A DNA stretch of 64,000 nt from Mucilaginibacter rivuli (GTDB taxonomy: Bacteria; Bacteroidota; Bacteroidia; Sphingobacteriales; Sphingobacteriaceae): assembly GCF_019391655.1 (NCBI RefSeq), contig NZ_JAHXPQ010000001.1, forward strand, positions 682,001 through 746,000. Reading direction: 5' to 3'. The translations under genes were made by a program, and so were the position numbers. Below, one piece after another: positions 53,801-62,244 of the stretch; the stretch's first letter is position 1, and every line of letters starts with the position of its first letter. Under the pieces are notes generated by a model that did not search any database, had not been told where the DNA came from, and saw nothing but the letters and a program-made list of their open reading frames with translations.

Positions 53801-54855
53801 TGAAAGCCGACAAGATCCGCAACTCGAATTACCAAACCAATTTTAAATATTTAAACACTACTAATAGTTTTGAAGACCTGAGCCCTATTACCACAGGTGA
53901 TTACAGTATTTCTACCTTATCAATAGCGACGGCATTTTCTAAACCATCAGGTATTAACAATTTTTCGCAAACGTTTCAAAAATTCCTGGATAACAGGTCA
54001 GTTGTATCACAACGTTTAGGTAGCACTAATCCTAACTCGGCTGGTGTTTCATCAGGTTTTGCCGATGGTTACAGCGCGTCATCGCAGGATGTTTTAGTGA
54101 ATGCGTTTTTAGCTGCATATACAGGTAAAGATCCGGGCAGTTCAAAACTGAGCAGTTTCCCCGATATACCGATACCGAACTGGGATATCAGGTATGACGG
54201 GCTTGGCCGTTTGCCGTTTTTATCCGATATTTTTAACGCCGTTACTGTAAGGCATGGTTACCGCTCTACCTATACGGTGAGCAATTACAGCACCCTGCAA
54301 CGTTACCACGAAAGCAGGGGCGCGGTTGATACCCGCGATGTGAACGGCGACTTTTTACCTTTTTACCAATTCTCGCAAATTAGTTTGTATGAGCAGTTTG
54401 TGCCATTGCTGGGTTTTGATATGCAGTTTAAAAACGGCATGACTGCCAATATTGAGTACCGCCAGTCGCGTGCGTTGAGTTTAAGTTTGGCCAATAGTCA
54501 GTTAGCACAACAAAATGAGAGCAATACAGTATTTGGTTTTGGCTATCGTACCAACAAATTCAGGTTCCCGTTTGGCTTGTTCAGCAATCTGCAGTTAAAT
54601 AACGATATGAACTTTAAGATGGACTTTTCTATCAACGATACCAAAACGCTTATATATCGTGCAGATATCCAGCAGGCCGAAGTATCATCGGGCGCTAACA
54701 ATATCGCCATTAGGCCATCGGTAGATTATTCGCTTAATAAACGCTTTATCGCAAAAGTATTTTACGATTCGACCATTACCAAGCCTTATACCTCGCAGGC
54801 TTTCAATACCTCCTTCGCTAATTTTGGCTTTAGTTTGAAGTTGTTGCTGCAGTAG
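47836..54855 (+). CDS. sprA: SprA, type IX secretion system translocon / gliding motility protein
   Basis: SprA is the giant 36-strand outer-membrane barrel that forms the protein channel of the type IX secretion system; in gliding species it is required for surface adhesin export. The 2339-residue protein is of family length. A signal peptide ends near residue 28 (LGSMSVFGQ). Recognisable family segments include RQGIKVYWKKLADNYAYD, VDIRPQGSAEMIFAGQINK, NFDQHIQMNLTGFIGDKLKI, TSYLDDFENSRSIIDI and WFDELRLTDFDEGGGW. The start is TTG at 47836. No other T9SS genes (gldKLMN, porV, porU) are in the window. A T9SS makes secretion of C-terminal-tagged proteins possible, but none of the secreted enzymes here shows an obvious CTD. 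Confidence 0.95.
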   Translation: MINISIRKRAFNLVFFAAMLGSMSVFGQTGSILNRDSSSVKTPINIDKSNNLKARQGYLMPDPPNLVRTVEYDPATNRYILTEKIGNLPYRPAQFLTFSQYLDLTQRQGIKVYWKKLADNYAYDSQQPGFIPQIKIRSRTFQQIFGSDVIDIRPQGSAEMIFAGQINKNENPLFNTTQRTQTNFNFDQHIQMNLTGFIGDKLKINTNYNTDAQFQFENQIKLDYTGRPDEIIQKIEAGTVSMPLNTTLIRGTEALFGIKTKFKFGKLDVTSIFSQQRSQSQHITVQQGSQQQTFRLSPADYEANKHYFLAQYFRDNYNKALANIPIISSNVTITKIEVWTTNRNNSTTDSRDILAFLDLGENRPNNTALVQGGGSALPAGFTGPAGAFTQQSNNLLQNLPAGARQTNSSAVASYFAGTGATDNYSKLSYARKLTDKEFTLHPQLGYISLNYPLNNDEVLAVAYQYTYNGVQYQVGEFSTDIKVDPTTPRVLYTKLLKGELLKTKLPTWKLMMKNIYSLGAYQVSPTNFNLSITRLDETSGIEKPIMEEGALTKSKLWLQLGSLDNLNQQQQKQPDGYFDFLEGVTIDSQNGRISFPLLEPFGSDLAKKFAPGEQALVDKYVYQQLYDSTKTVAQQYFPQKNRYLIKGTYTSTSGSEFRLNAINIPQGSVVVTSGSLKLQEGTDFTVDYNGGTVRILNQSLLASAQPINIDVENNELFGVQQKSLFGSRFDYRASKELSLGATILHLSEQPITQNISIGDEPISNTIMGFDINYNAQSRFLTRMVDKLPFISTKAPSSVTFNAEFAKLMPGHPSALNFAGANGTSYLDDFENSRSIIDIKSASGWQISGTPQLFPESQLINDLSYGYNRALLAFYNIDPIFYFRSSSQSPPLPNANNELSNHYVRQVFEQEVYPYKQSITGSPLPLPTLDMAFYPTIRGPYNFSTTGINTDGTLQNPKSRWGGMFRRVDVNDFESLNVQYIEFWMLDPFIYKPASQGGDLYFNLGSISEDILKDGRKSLENGLPADGDPNAVDNTAWGRVAKVQPVVQSFDNNPDARLLQDVGLDGMGDADERAKFASVVQSVSNTVSAKAAAAFAADPSGDDYQYYRGPALDEANAGILQRYSHYNGTEGNSKTAEQSQAQLGIQTSASTSLPDGEDINRDNTMSQADEYFQYKVSMRPQDLVVGQNFISDKISATVKLANGQTQTVNWYQFRVPINGYQSKTGNIQDFKAIRFIRMFMTNFADTSVLRFASLQLVRGEWRAFNNERNPANVIADPAIPNPPLDNSALNVGTINIEQNGTRTPIPYVLPPGINRQQDYNNLATNTQLNEQSLSVTVNNLRSGYSRAAFKTFSNDLRKYKHIQMFIHAESLPNQTLRDNELSAFIRMGADYVDNYYEFVIPLKVTPNGTSDPAQIWPTANNLEIDLARLTEAKMQRNLQHRRIDVPFTYNGVTIKGQPDLSRLATIMLGVRNPYSVAGADRSGNVWFDELRLTDFDEGGGWAATARLNAKLADFADVTVSGSKSTAGFGPLDQRVSNQTLTDTHSYDVATNMELGKFFPAKIGLKIPLYIDVASQVSTPVYDPAAPDLKLADELAAADTKATRDSLLAVQAQAQDVTTRRSINLTNVHKVKTDPKATNHFWDVENLSATYAYTEYDHHDFITLDNFQKTYRVALSYNFSNQPVYYTPLEKRIKSNMLAIFKDFNFSILPSRLNFNITFDRFYSENTLRNNDPNNFIPIPTTFNKNFTVRRVYGIGWNLSKSLTMDIDATNLGVIDEPQGRINGLKKDTLWSNLKSLGRTTDYNHTLNFNYTVPINKLPGFDWTTLMARYSASFEWKTAPQFALTNSDFNVGNSIQNSRIIQLNPALNLASLYSKSSVLRKLNDPDSKGLGSLFLGLLTSVKRISGTYTRTEGTFLPGYLPKSNFYGADPSYDAPGIGFLLGSQADIRQKALAGGWITRDTLQNQLYVTTYKEEIHLLGTIEPIKDLHIDLKADKIRNSNYQTNFKYLNTTNSFEDLSPITTGDYSISTLSIATAFSKPSGINNFSQTFQKFLDNRSVVSQRLGSTNPNSAGVSSGFADGYSASSQDVLVNAFLAAYTGKDPGSSKLSSFPDIPIPNWDIRYDGLGRLPFLSDIFNAVTVRHGYRSTYTVSNYSTLQRYHESRGAVDTRDVNGDFLPFYQFSQISLYEQFVPLLGFDMQFKNGMTANIEYRQSRALSLSLANSQLAQQNESNTVFGFGYRTNKFRFPFGLFSNLQLNNDMNFKMDFSINDTKTLIYRADIQQAEVSSGANNIAIRPSVDYSLNKRFIAKVFYDSTITKPYTSQAFNTSFANFGFSLKLLLQ

Positions 54856-54922
54856 CGGTACAAATTAACATTTGAGTATTATTGGGAAAGTATTTTTATC
54901 TTTCGTCAGTAAAAACTCCCGT

Positions 54923-55414
54923 ATGGAACCTGTTATCATCAACTCCAAATTAGAACAGAAGAGATACCGTAATGTAAACCTGTATGTTCTTTTACAAAGA
55001 AAGATATTATGGTTTATGTTGGTATTGGCCTTTGTTATGCTTTTGCTATCATTTATTATGAGCGAGGGTAGCACCTTAGCTTACCTGGCTATATTTTATT
55101 TTGTATACCTGTTGGCTATGCCCTTTCTGGTTATTGTAAAATCCAAAAACTACTACAAAAAAATAGCACACATTAGCGAGCCTAAAACTTATGAATTTTC
55201 TGAAACCGGCGTTAAAATAACAGGTGAAACCATAAAGGTGGAATTGGCCTGGTCTAATATTAATAAAGTTGTTAAACGTAAAGATGATTACATCTTGTTT
55301 AACTCTAACAGCCGTAGTTTTTTTACTTTTCAACAGCAGGTATTTAAGAGTGATGAAAAGATAGTCGCATTTGAAAGCCTCATAAAACAGTATGTAAAGA
55401 AGAATAACTTTTAG
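54923..55414 (+). CDS. YcxB-like membrane protein
   Basis: A 163-residue protein with two adjacent membrane spans (about 27-46, ILWFMLVLAFVMLLLSFIM, and about 53-72) and a C-terminal YcxB-like domain (YEFSETGVKITGETIKVELA, WSNINKVVKRKDDYILF). The family resembles PH-like domains of unknown role. ATG at 54923 (MEPVIINSKLEQKRYRN) is preferred over an in-frame TTG at 54872, which lies almost at the sprA stop and lacks family similarity. It is followed by the ABC transporter genes, 79 nt later. Confidence 0.7.
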   Translation: MEPVIINSKLEQKRYRNVNLYVLLQRKILWFMLVLAFVMLLLSFIMSEGSTLAYLAIFYFVYLLAMPFLVIVKSKNYYKKIAHISEPKTYEFSETGVKITGETIKVELAWSNINKVVKRKDDYILFNSNSRSFFTFQQQVFKSDEKIVAFESLIKQYVKKNNF

Positions 55415-55493
55415 ATAGTTTGTTTACCTAAAAAAAACCGCCTTTCGCCGAAAAACTTATGGTAATATCAAATAAGTATTCGACTTTTGCGAC

Positions 55494-56258
55494 ATGGCAA
55501 AACAACCTATCATTACTGTTAACAACCTTGTAAAAAAGTACGATGATTTTACCGCTGTAAACGGCATCAGCTTTGAAGTTTATGAGGGTGAAATATTCGG
55601 CTTGCTGGGCCCAAACGGCGCCGGAAAAACTACCACTTTAGAGATTATTGAAACCCTGCGCGATAAAACATCGGGCCACATTATGGTGGATGGTTTTAAT
55701 ATTGAGACTGATGGCGCGGCTATTAAACAGCGCATTGGCGTACAGTTACAAGCTGCAGGGTATTATCCAAACTTAAACTTAACTGAACTTATTGAGCTGT
55801 TTTCGGGTTTGTATGGTATTGATGTTTCGGCCAACGAAATGCTGGAAAAGGTTGCCTTAACGGATAAAGCAAAATCAAAATACAAAGAACTTTCGGGCGG
55901 GCAAAAGCAACGTTTCTCTATCGCGACAACGCTGATAAACAACCCGCGTATTGTGTTTTTGGATGAGCCGACTACCGGGCTTGACCCCCAGGCGCGCCGT
56001 AACCTTTGGGACCTGATACGCGAGATACGTGATAACGGAACCACCGTAGTTATAACCACTCATTATATGGATGAAGCCGAGGTACTGTGTGATCGTGTTG
56101 CCTTTGTTGATGGCGGAAACATTATAGGTATTGATACTCCCGATGCCTTTATTGATGAATTGATAGCCTCTGGCTTTGAGCGTAAAAAGGAAGTAAAGGC
56201 CGCTAACCTTGAAGATGTTTTTATTACCAAGACAGGTAAGGAATGGAGAGAATCCTGA
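55494..56258 (+). CDS. ABC transporter ATP-binding protein
   Basis: A 254-residue ATPase with Walker A GPNGAGKTT (39-47), signature LSGGQKQR (133-140), Walker B IVFLDEPTTG (from 153) and H-loop H190. The length and the C-terminal NLEDVFITKTGKEWR are typical of the drug/antibiotic exporter type (CcmA/DrrA-like). It energises the permease encoded 65 nt downstream. Substrate unknown; no regulator or accessory protein is adjacent. Confidence 0.93.
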   Translation: MAKQPIITVNNLVKKYDDFTAVNGISFEVYEGEIFGLLGPNGAGKTTTLEIIETLRDKTSGHIMVDGFNIETDGAAIKQRIGVQLQAAGYYPNLNLTELIELFSGLYGIDVSANEMLEKVALTDKAKSKYKELSGGQKQRFSIATTLINNPRIVFLDEPTTGLDPQARRNLWDLIREIRDNGTTVVITTHYMDEAEVLCDRVAFVDGGNIIGIDTPDAFIDELIASGFERKKEVKAANLEDVFITKTGKEWRES

Positions 56259-56323
56259 GAAAGAATTAAGAATAAAGAATCAGGAAATCAAGAAAGAAAC
56301 ACTATTGAATTACAAGTAAACAA

Positions 56324-57436
56324 ATGAACAACTCCCCCAAAAAATATAATAATACAAAAGCTACGCTGGCTATTGCCAAAGGTAGTTTACGCTCTATGCT
56401 ACGCAGCCCATCGGCAGTGGTATTTACGCTGGCATTTCCACTCATTTTTATTTTGGTGTTTGGCTTTATTGGCGGTAATGGTGGCATTAAAATAGATGTT
56501 GGTGTAGCTAAGGGCACCGATACCACTAATATGGTTTACCAGGCGTTAAAGGCCAATCCGGTTGTGCACCTGGTATTGAATAAAACGGAAGCGGATATGA
56601 AGGCCGACCTGGAGAAAGGGCGGTTAGACGCCATCATCTCGGTGCAGAAAAACACTTTAGGCGGAGCGCCAATTTTATTGGATGTGCAATACACCAAAGC
56701 TTCGCGCGAGAACAGCAAGATATTTGCCTCGGTAATAAATAGCATGATATCGCGGATAAACACGCCACCGGTAATCACACCTGTACCAATGCTTGTACAA
56801 CTGCATGAATCGACAATTGAGGGCCGTATATACAAAACCATCGATTTTATTTTGCCGGGCCAATTGGGCTTTTCGTTATTGAGCAGCGGCGTATTCGGTA
56901 CGGCGTTTGTGTTTTTAAGCTTGCGGATCACGCTGGTTATAAAACGCTTTTTTGCTACCCCGGTTAAACGGTACAGTATTGTTTTGGGAGAGATGCTTGC
57001 CAGGATGATATTCTCGTTAATAGGAGCCTTGTTCATCATTATGATAGGGCACTATGCTTTTGGCTTTACACTGGTGAACGGGGTAGTTACGGTAGTGAAT
57101 ATGCTGATATTATCCATCATCGGGCTCATTGTGTTTATGGGTTTTGGCTTTGTGGTATCAGGCATAGCCAAAAACGAAAGCAGTGTACCGCCAATAGCCA
57201 ATATTATTACGTTACCGCAGTTTTTGCTGTCGGGTACATTTTTTTCTATCAGTGCTTTCCCGGCCTGGCTACAGCCAATAAGCAGGGCATTGCCGCTAAC
57301 ATATTTGAACGATGCCATGCGCAAGGTGGCTTTTGAAGGTGCAACACTGTTTGATGTAAGCCACCAGATATTGATACTGTTTATTTGGATGGTGATTATT
57401 TACACCGTGGCCGTAAAGACGTTTAAGTGGGAATAG
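56324..57436 (+). CDS. ABC-2 type transporter permease
   Basis: A 370-residue membrane protein of the ABC-2 family: one span near the N-terminus (AVVFTLAFPLIFILVFGFIG), a large periplasmic domain (about 55-185), then about five spans ending with the LSGTFFSISAFPAWLQPISR and LPLTYLNDAMRKV motifs that mark the family. It forms a half-size exporter with the ATPase upstream. Substrate (drug, lipid or peptide) cannot be told. A palindromic repeat region follows the stop. Confidence 0.9.
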   Translation: MNNSPKKYNNTKATLAIAKGSLRSMLRSPSAVVFTLAFPLIFILVFGFIGGNGGIKIDVGVAKGTDTTNMVYQALKANPVVHLVLNKTEADMKADLEKGRLDAIISVQKNTLGGAPILLDVQYTKASRENSKIFASVINSMISRINTPPVITPVPMLVQLHESTIEGRIYKTIDFILPGQLGFSLLSSGVFGTAFVFLSLRITLVIKRFFATPVKRYSIVLGEMLARMIFSLIGALFIIMIGHYAFGFTLVNGVVTVVNMLILSIIGLIVFMGFGFVVSGIAKNESSVPPIANIITLPQFLLSGTFFSISAFPAWLQPISRALPLTYLNDAMRKVAFEGATLFDVSHQILILFIWMVIIYTVAVKTFKWE

Positions 57437-57440
57437 TTTT

Positions 57441-57600
57441 TTGATGTCGGATTTTCGATTTCGGATTTGTTTTCTGTCCCGTCATTGCGAGGCACGAAGC
57501 AATCCTAAACTCTGCATTAACGCCAATGCATGTCGCCTACCTGTCTATCGAAGATTGTTTCGCTATCGCTCGCAATGACGGTCGGGAGGCTTAGTGTATT
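57441..57600. repeat. MITE/REP-like element after the ABC genes
   Basis: A TCGGATTT-type run (57441-57468) is followed by an element with 13-bp terminal inverted repeats: CCGTCATTGCGAG (57479-57491) and CTCGCAATGACGG (57569-57581). Inner parts also pair loosely (GAAGCAATC with GATTGTTTC). The interior has no gene. This form is common for non-autonomous repeats in bacteria. Confidence 0.6.
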
Positions 57601-57618
57601 TTTTACACAATTATTTGT

Positions 57619-57626
57619 TATCTTTG
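57619..57626 (+). promoter_or_regulatory. -7 box (TATCTTTG) of eno
   Basis: Consensus match giving a leader of about 100 nt before the enolase ATG at 57736. Confidence 0.55.
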
Positions 57627-57720
57627 TGTTAATGGTGTGTTTGATAGCATATTTTTGCTACTTTAGCGCCGTTTTAAGCTTATTGGGCTTAATAATTAGT
57701 AAAAATAGGATAACGATTAA

Positions 57721-59031
<1,311 letters not shown>

Positions 59032-59037
59032 CTTTTG

Positions 59038-59059
59038 GTCCATGGTCTATAGTCCATGG
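59038..59059. repeat. duplicated GTCCATGG word after eno
   Basis: GTCCATGG occurs at 59038-59045 and 59052-59059, each with a palindromic CCATGG core. Confidence 0.45.
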
Positions 59060-59080
59060 TGAGAGGATTTAATATTTGAG

Positions 59081-59110
59081 AGCCCTGCGAGAGATCGTGG
59101 GGCTTTTTTT
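59081..59110 (+). terminator. rho-independent terminator after eno
   Basis: 10-bp stem with two G-U pairs (59081-59090, 59095-59104) and a run of seven Ts. Confidence 0.85.
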
Positions 59111-59149
59111 GTTATTAAGATAGCAACCTGGTTTTCGCTTTTTATTCGT

Positions 59150-59157
59150 TAGTTTTG
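59150..59157 (+). promoter_or_regulatory. -7 box (TAGTTTTG) of the RDD gene
   Basis: Consensus match 17 nt before the ATG at 59175. Confidence 0.5.
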
Positions 59158-59174
59158 ATCAAACCTTATCAAAC

Positions 59175-60098
59175 ATGTGGAAAAAGCATACCCCTGCAAT
59201 TGTTATCATTCTCGGTTTTATTATCGCGATAGGCGGTATTGTTAATGACGCCCTGATTGACACACATAGTTTTGATGTGATGGATATACAAGGTTTTTTT
59301 CGCCCCTTAAATCTCAGGTTGATATTTACCGATTCTTTAGCATATAATGGCCATAATTATGTGAATGCGGTTTTTGATATGATCCTGTTGTTGGGTGTTA
59401 TTATTTACCTCGCTACAAAAAAACGCGAGCCGGCTGTTGTGCGTTTTGCATTCGCTATCATTTTTCTTTCGAATATTATATCATTAACAATTGGCTTAGG
59501 TTCCTTCTTTTGGTCTATCAAAAAAGTGTTTGCGCTGGGGCCCTTGCATGTTATGATAGATATACTCTTTTACCTAAAATGTTTATTTTGGATATACATA
59601 TCATACCGTGTATTGGCATATTTTAATGATTGCATAAAACTGAAGGAAGAAGTGGTGGCAGCGGATGGATTTCTTCAAAATCAGTTGGTCAAAGCGTCTT
59701 CGGGCCGACGTTTTTTTCATCCTGTTATAGATACGCTTGTAACTATTGTTCTTTTTTCTCCGATGCTTAAATGGCTGATCCCTGAGCATAATTTTTTTGA
59801 GCCCCGCAGGTCGGGTATTGAGGATCATATGGCGCTCGTGATCATTCTTTTGAGAATGATCTACTATTTGTTTTACGAAAGTGTTTTGGGTATTACGCCG
59901 GCAAAATTGTTGACCTCAACCCGTATTGTAGATGAGAATGGCAGTAAGCCCGGGTTCAGCAATATTCTTGCCCGTACATTGTCGCGCCTGGTACCGTTCG
60001 ATGCTTTTTCTTTTTTTGCTGATGATGGCTGGCACGATAAATGGTCGCGCACCTTTGTGGTAAAGGAAGCGGGTATTGGGAGTGAAGAACTGCATTAG
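59175..60098 (+). CDS. RDD family membrane protein
   Basis: A 307-residue protein. The N-terminal half has about four spans, the first at about 8-25 (AIVIILGFIIAIGGIVND). The C-terminal half (about 180-300) is an RDD domain: VIDTLVTIVLFSPMLKWLI, a span with YYLFYESVLGITPAKLLTST, and RTLSRLVPFDAFSFFADDGWHD, where the family's conserved Arg-Asp pattern and PFD motif appear. RDD proteins are thought to be small ion or solute carriers, but the function is mostly unknown. Promoter and upstream terminator make it monocistronic. Confidence 0.82.
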   Translation: MWKKHTPAIVIILGFIIAIGGIVNDALIDTHSFDVMDIQGFFRPLNLRLIFTDSLAYNGHNYVNAVFDMILLLGVIIYLATKKREPAVVRFAFAIIFLSNIISLTIGLGSFFWSIKKVFALGPLHVMIDILFYLKCLFWIYISYRVLAYFNDCIKLKEEVVAADGFLQNQLVKASSGRRFFHPVIDTLVTIVLFSPMLKWLIPEHNFFEPRRSGIEDHMALVIILLRMIYYLFYESVLGITPAKLLTSTRIVDENGSKPGFSNILARTLSRLVPFDAFSFFADDGWHDKWSRTFVVKEAGIGSEELH

Positions 60099-60163
60099 CC
60101 TCGATGTATAAAGTAACTAGTTCTAATTACCCTGGCCCCTTGCTTTACACTTTATTTTTACAT

Positions 60164-60171
60164 TATATTTG
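60164..60171 (+). promoter_or_regulatory. -7 box (TATATTTG) of the GNAT gene
   Basis: Consensus match ending 3 nt before the ATG at 60175; transcription would start at about the start codon (leaderless). It excludes the in-frame TTG at 60169. Confidence 0.55.
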
Positions 60172-60174
60172 ATC

Positions 60175-60651
60175 ATGGTTAGACTATTGACTGAAAAAGA
60201 CGCGGCGGCATACCGGGCATTGCGCTTAGAGGCACTGCGTTTGGTTCCGGATGCTTTTTGCTCGGACTACAAGACTGAGAACGAAAAACCGGAACTTTTT
60301 TTGGAGAAGTGTTTAAAGGAAAAAACGGAGATCCCTTTTGTTTTTGGTGCCTTTGAGGGTAAAGAACTGGTAGGCATAACCGGTTTTGCCGGCGACGAGA
60401 TCATCCAGATATATATATCGGAAAAACATCGCCGTAAGGGAATGGCACGCGAGATGGTTTTAGCTGCCGTTGATCATGCTTTTAGCCGAATAAAGTTGCT
60501 GCTGTATGTTAATGTTGCCGTTGTACTTGCACAAAACAACGCTCAAAAATTTTACGAAAGCCTGGGCTTTGAGCCTACCCGCATGGATACGTATACCCAC
60601 AACGGATTTGGCATACAATTAATGGCGCTTAGCCGCAGCCGTAACCGGTAA
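60175..60651 (+). CDS. GNAT family N-acetyltransferase
   Basis: A 158-residue acetyltransferase that moves an acetyl group from acetyl-CoA to an unknown amine. The acetyl-CoA site is visible as QIYISEKHRRKGMAREMVLA (motif A, R/Q-x-x-G-x-G/A shape), and the C-terminal KFYESLGFEPT is motif B. Substrate (small molecule, protein N-terminus or antibiotic) cannot be told. ATG at 60175 is taken; the alternative TTG lies in the promoter. It ends at a strong bidirectional terminator. Confidence 0.9.
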   Translation: MVRLLTEKDAAAYRALRLEALRLVPDAFCSDYKTENEKPELFLEKCLKEKTEIPFVFGAFEGKELVGITGFAGDEIIQIYISEKHRRKGMAREMVLAAVDHAFSRIKLLLYVNVAVVLAQNNAQKFYESLGFEPTRMDTYTHNGFGIQLMALSRSRNR

Positions 60652-60691
60652 AGGTTTGATGATCCAGAGTGTCTTTTATATCGTAAAGATG

Positions 60692-60721
60692 AGCCCTGCA
60701 AATTTCGCAGGGCTTTTTTTG
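60692..60721. terminator. bidirectional terminator between GNAT and MFS genes
   Basis: Perfect 8-bp stem AGCCCTGC/GCAGGGCT (60692-60699, 60707-60714) with a T-run to the right and 7-nt loop. It lies between convergent genes. Confidence 0.85.
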
Positions 60722-60726
60722 TTTCC

Positions 60727-61971
60727 TTAAACCACTTTCTCTGCCAATTTCTTTTTCACCAATTGGCTTACGCGATAGATCATAAATATACTGATGGCTG
60801 TTATAATAGCGGTAACATAGCCCAGGGTGGAGTAGTGCTCCAGTGGGCTGGTCTTAGTTTTCTGCACCACAATCATCCCTCCAACTGCGGCCGCCATGCC
60901 CCCGGCTATTTGCTGCAGCGATGAGTTGATACTCATATAAGCACCACGGTCCTTCATTTCGGGAATACCGGTGGTTAAAGCGCTTGATGGTACCATACGG
61001 CTCATAATACCCATCATCATCATAACGTTGAATATCATCACCAGCCATAGTGGTGTTTCTGCCAGGTTGGTGTATATCACTACAATTACAATCATCCATA
61101 TACAGGCGATGGCATACAACCGGAACTTATCTATTTTATCGCTCAGCTTACCTACAAGCGGCATAATAATAAGCGTACTGATGCCTGCTACCATAAACAG
61201 TAATGGCAGTTGGTTTTCGGTAATTTTGAGGTTGTTAATGGCAAATGCGCTGCCAAAAGGCATCATCATAAAACCACCTATTGATAAAAGTGCAGTGGCG
61301 GCAAAGCCTATACCGTACTCCGGGTTGCGCATGGTATGCCAAAGGTGCGTAAACGCATTTTTATCCTGCTGTAATTTAAGGTGTTGGGTTATTGGTTGCA
61401 GCTTCAAAATAATAAGCAGCAGCACAGCGGCGGCCAAAGCGGCTACCATTAAAAAAGGAGCGTGCCAACCCCATAGGTTTGCCATATAAAGGCCTATAGG
61501 TATACCCAATACCTGGCTGGCGCCAAAACCCATCTGTACAAAGCCCATTACACGGCCACGGTGGTGTATATCAAACAAATCGGCTACGATGGCGAGTGAT
61601 ATGGAGCCGATAACGCCGCCAAACAAGCCGGTAACAATACGGGCAGCCATTAGCATCCAATATGAATTGGCTATGCCGCATAGTATTGTACCTATAATAA
61701 AACCGCTGTAAAAAAAGAGCAGCAATTTTTTGCGGTCGAAACGATCGGCAAAGCCGGCAGTTAGCAGCCCCGAGATACCGGCGCTAAAGGCATAGGCCGA
61801 TACGGCGAGCCCGAACTGTGAAGTTTGAAGACCGAGCGATTTCATCAGTATATCACCCATTGGCGACATGATCATAAAATCCAGTATCACCGAAAATTGG
61901 GTGAAAGCTAAAATAAACACCACAAATTTTTGATATCCTGTAAAAGGTGTGGCTGCAGTTTTGTTTTCCAT
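60727..61971 (-). CDS. MFS transporter (probable efflux)
   Basis: A 414-residue major facilitator protein with 12 predicted spans. The loop between spans 2 and 3 has motif A-like GFADRFDRKKLLLFF; the span 4 region has ARIVTGLFGGVIGSISLAIV, and span 5 holds GIPIGLYMANLWGWHAPFLM. Size and motifs suit a drug or sugar efflux proton antiporter. It is the last gene of the tetR-small protein-MFS transcript (gaps 15 and 27 nt), so its expression is probably induced when the TetR repressor binds a ligand, perhaps the exported compound (inference). Confidence 0.88.
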   Translation of the reverse strand: MENKTAATPFTGYQKFVVFILAFTQFSVILDFMIMSPMGDILMKSLGLQTSQFGLAVSAYAFSAGISGLLTAGFADRFDRKKLLLFFYSGFIIGTILCGIANSYWMLMAARIVTGLFGGVIGSISLAIVADLFDIHHRGRVMGFVQMGFGASQVLGIPIGLYMANLWGWHAPFLMVAALAAAVLLLIILKLQPITQHLKLQQDKNAFTHLWHTMRNPEYGIGFAATALLSIGGFMMMPFGSAFAINNLKITENQLPLLFMVAGISTLIIMPLVGKLSDKIDKFRLYAIACIWMIVIVVIYTNLAETPLWLVMIFNVMMMMGIMSRMVPSSALTTGIPEMKDRGAYMSINSSLQQIAGGMAAAVGGMIVVQKTKTSPLEHYSTLGYVTAIITAISIFMIYRVSQLVKKKLAEKVV

Positions 61972-61998
61972 TGTGTTGATAGATGTTTTGTTGTTAGT

Positions 61999-62229
61999 TT
62001 ACCCGGCTAATTCTTCGCAAAAAAAGCCGCAATTATTTATGGTTGATATTACATCCTGTGGCGTTAGCTCGGCCGATACTATACGTAATACGCAGTCTTC
62101 ATCGTCCAGGTCAACATTCCAGTGGTGTATCAGCATATGCGCATCAAGTATTTTACCGGCGCAGTGCCGTGCCTCTGCCGTAGCGATATCCGTTTTAAAG
62201 ATCAGTATGTTTTTAATTTCGTTGTACAT
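61999..62229 (-). CDS. small ferredoxin-fold (HMA-like) protein
   Basis: A 76-residue cytoplasmic protein between tetR and the MFS gene. Its pattern ILIFKTDIATAEARHCAGKI / NVDLDDEDCVLRIVSAEL / PQDVISTINNCGFFCEEL fits a beta-alpha-beta-beta-alpha-beta fold like heavy-metal-associated domains, but without their C-x-x-C motif. Three cysteines near residues 23, 46 and 67 and 70 might still bind metal. It shares the operon with a regulator and an exporter, so a helper or sensor role is possible. I do not recognise a named family. Confidence 0.65.
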   Translation of the reverse strand: MYNEIKNILIFKTDIATAEARHCAGKILDAHMLIHHWNVDLDDEDCVLRIVSAELTPQDVISTINNCGFFCEELAG

Positions 62230-62244
62230 AACATTCCTCCTTAA

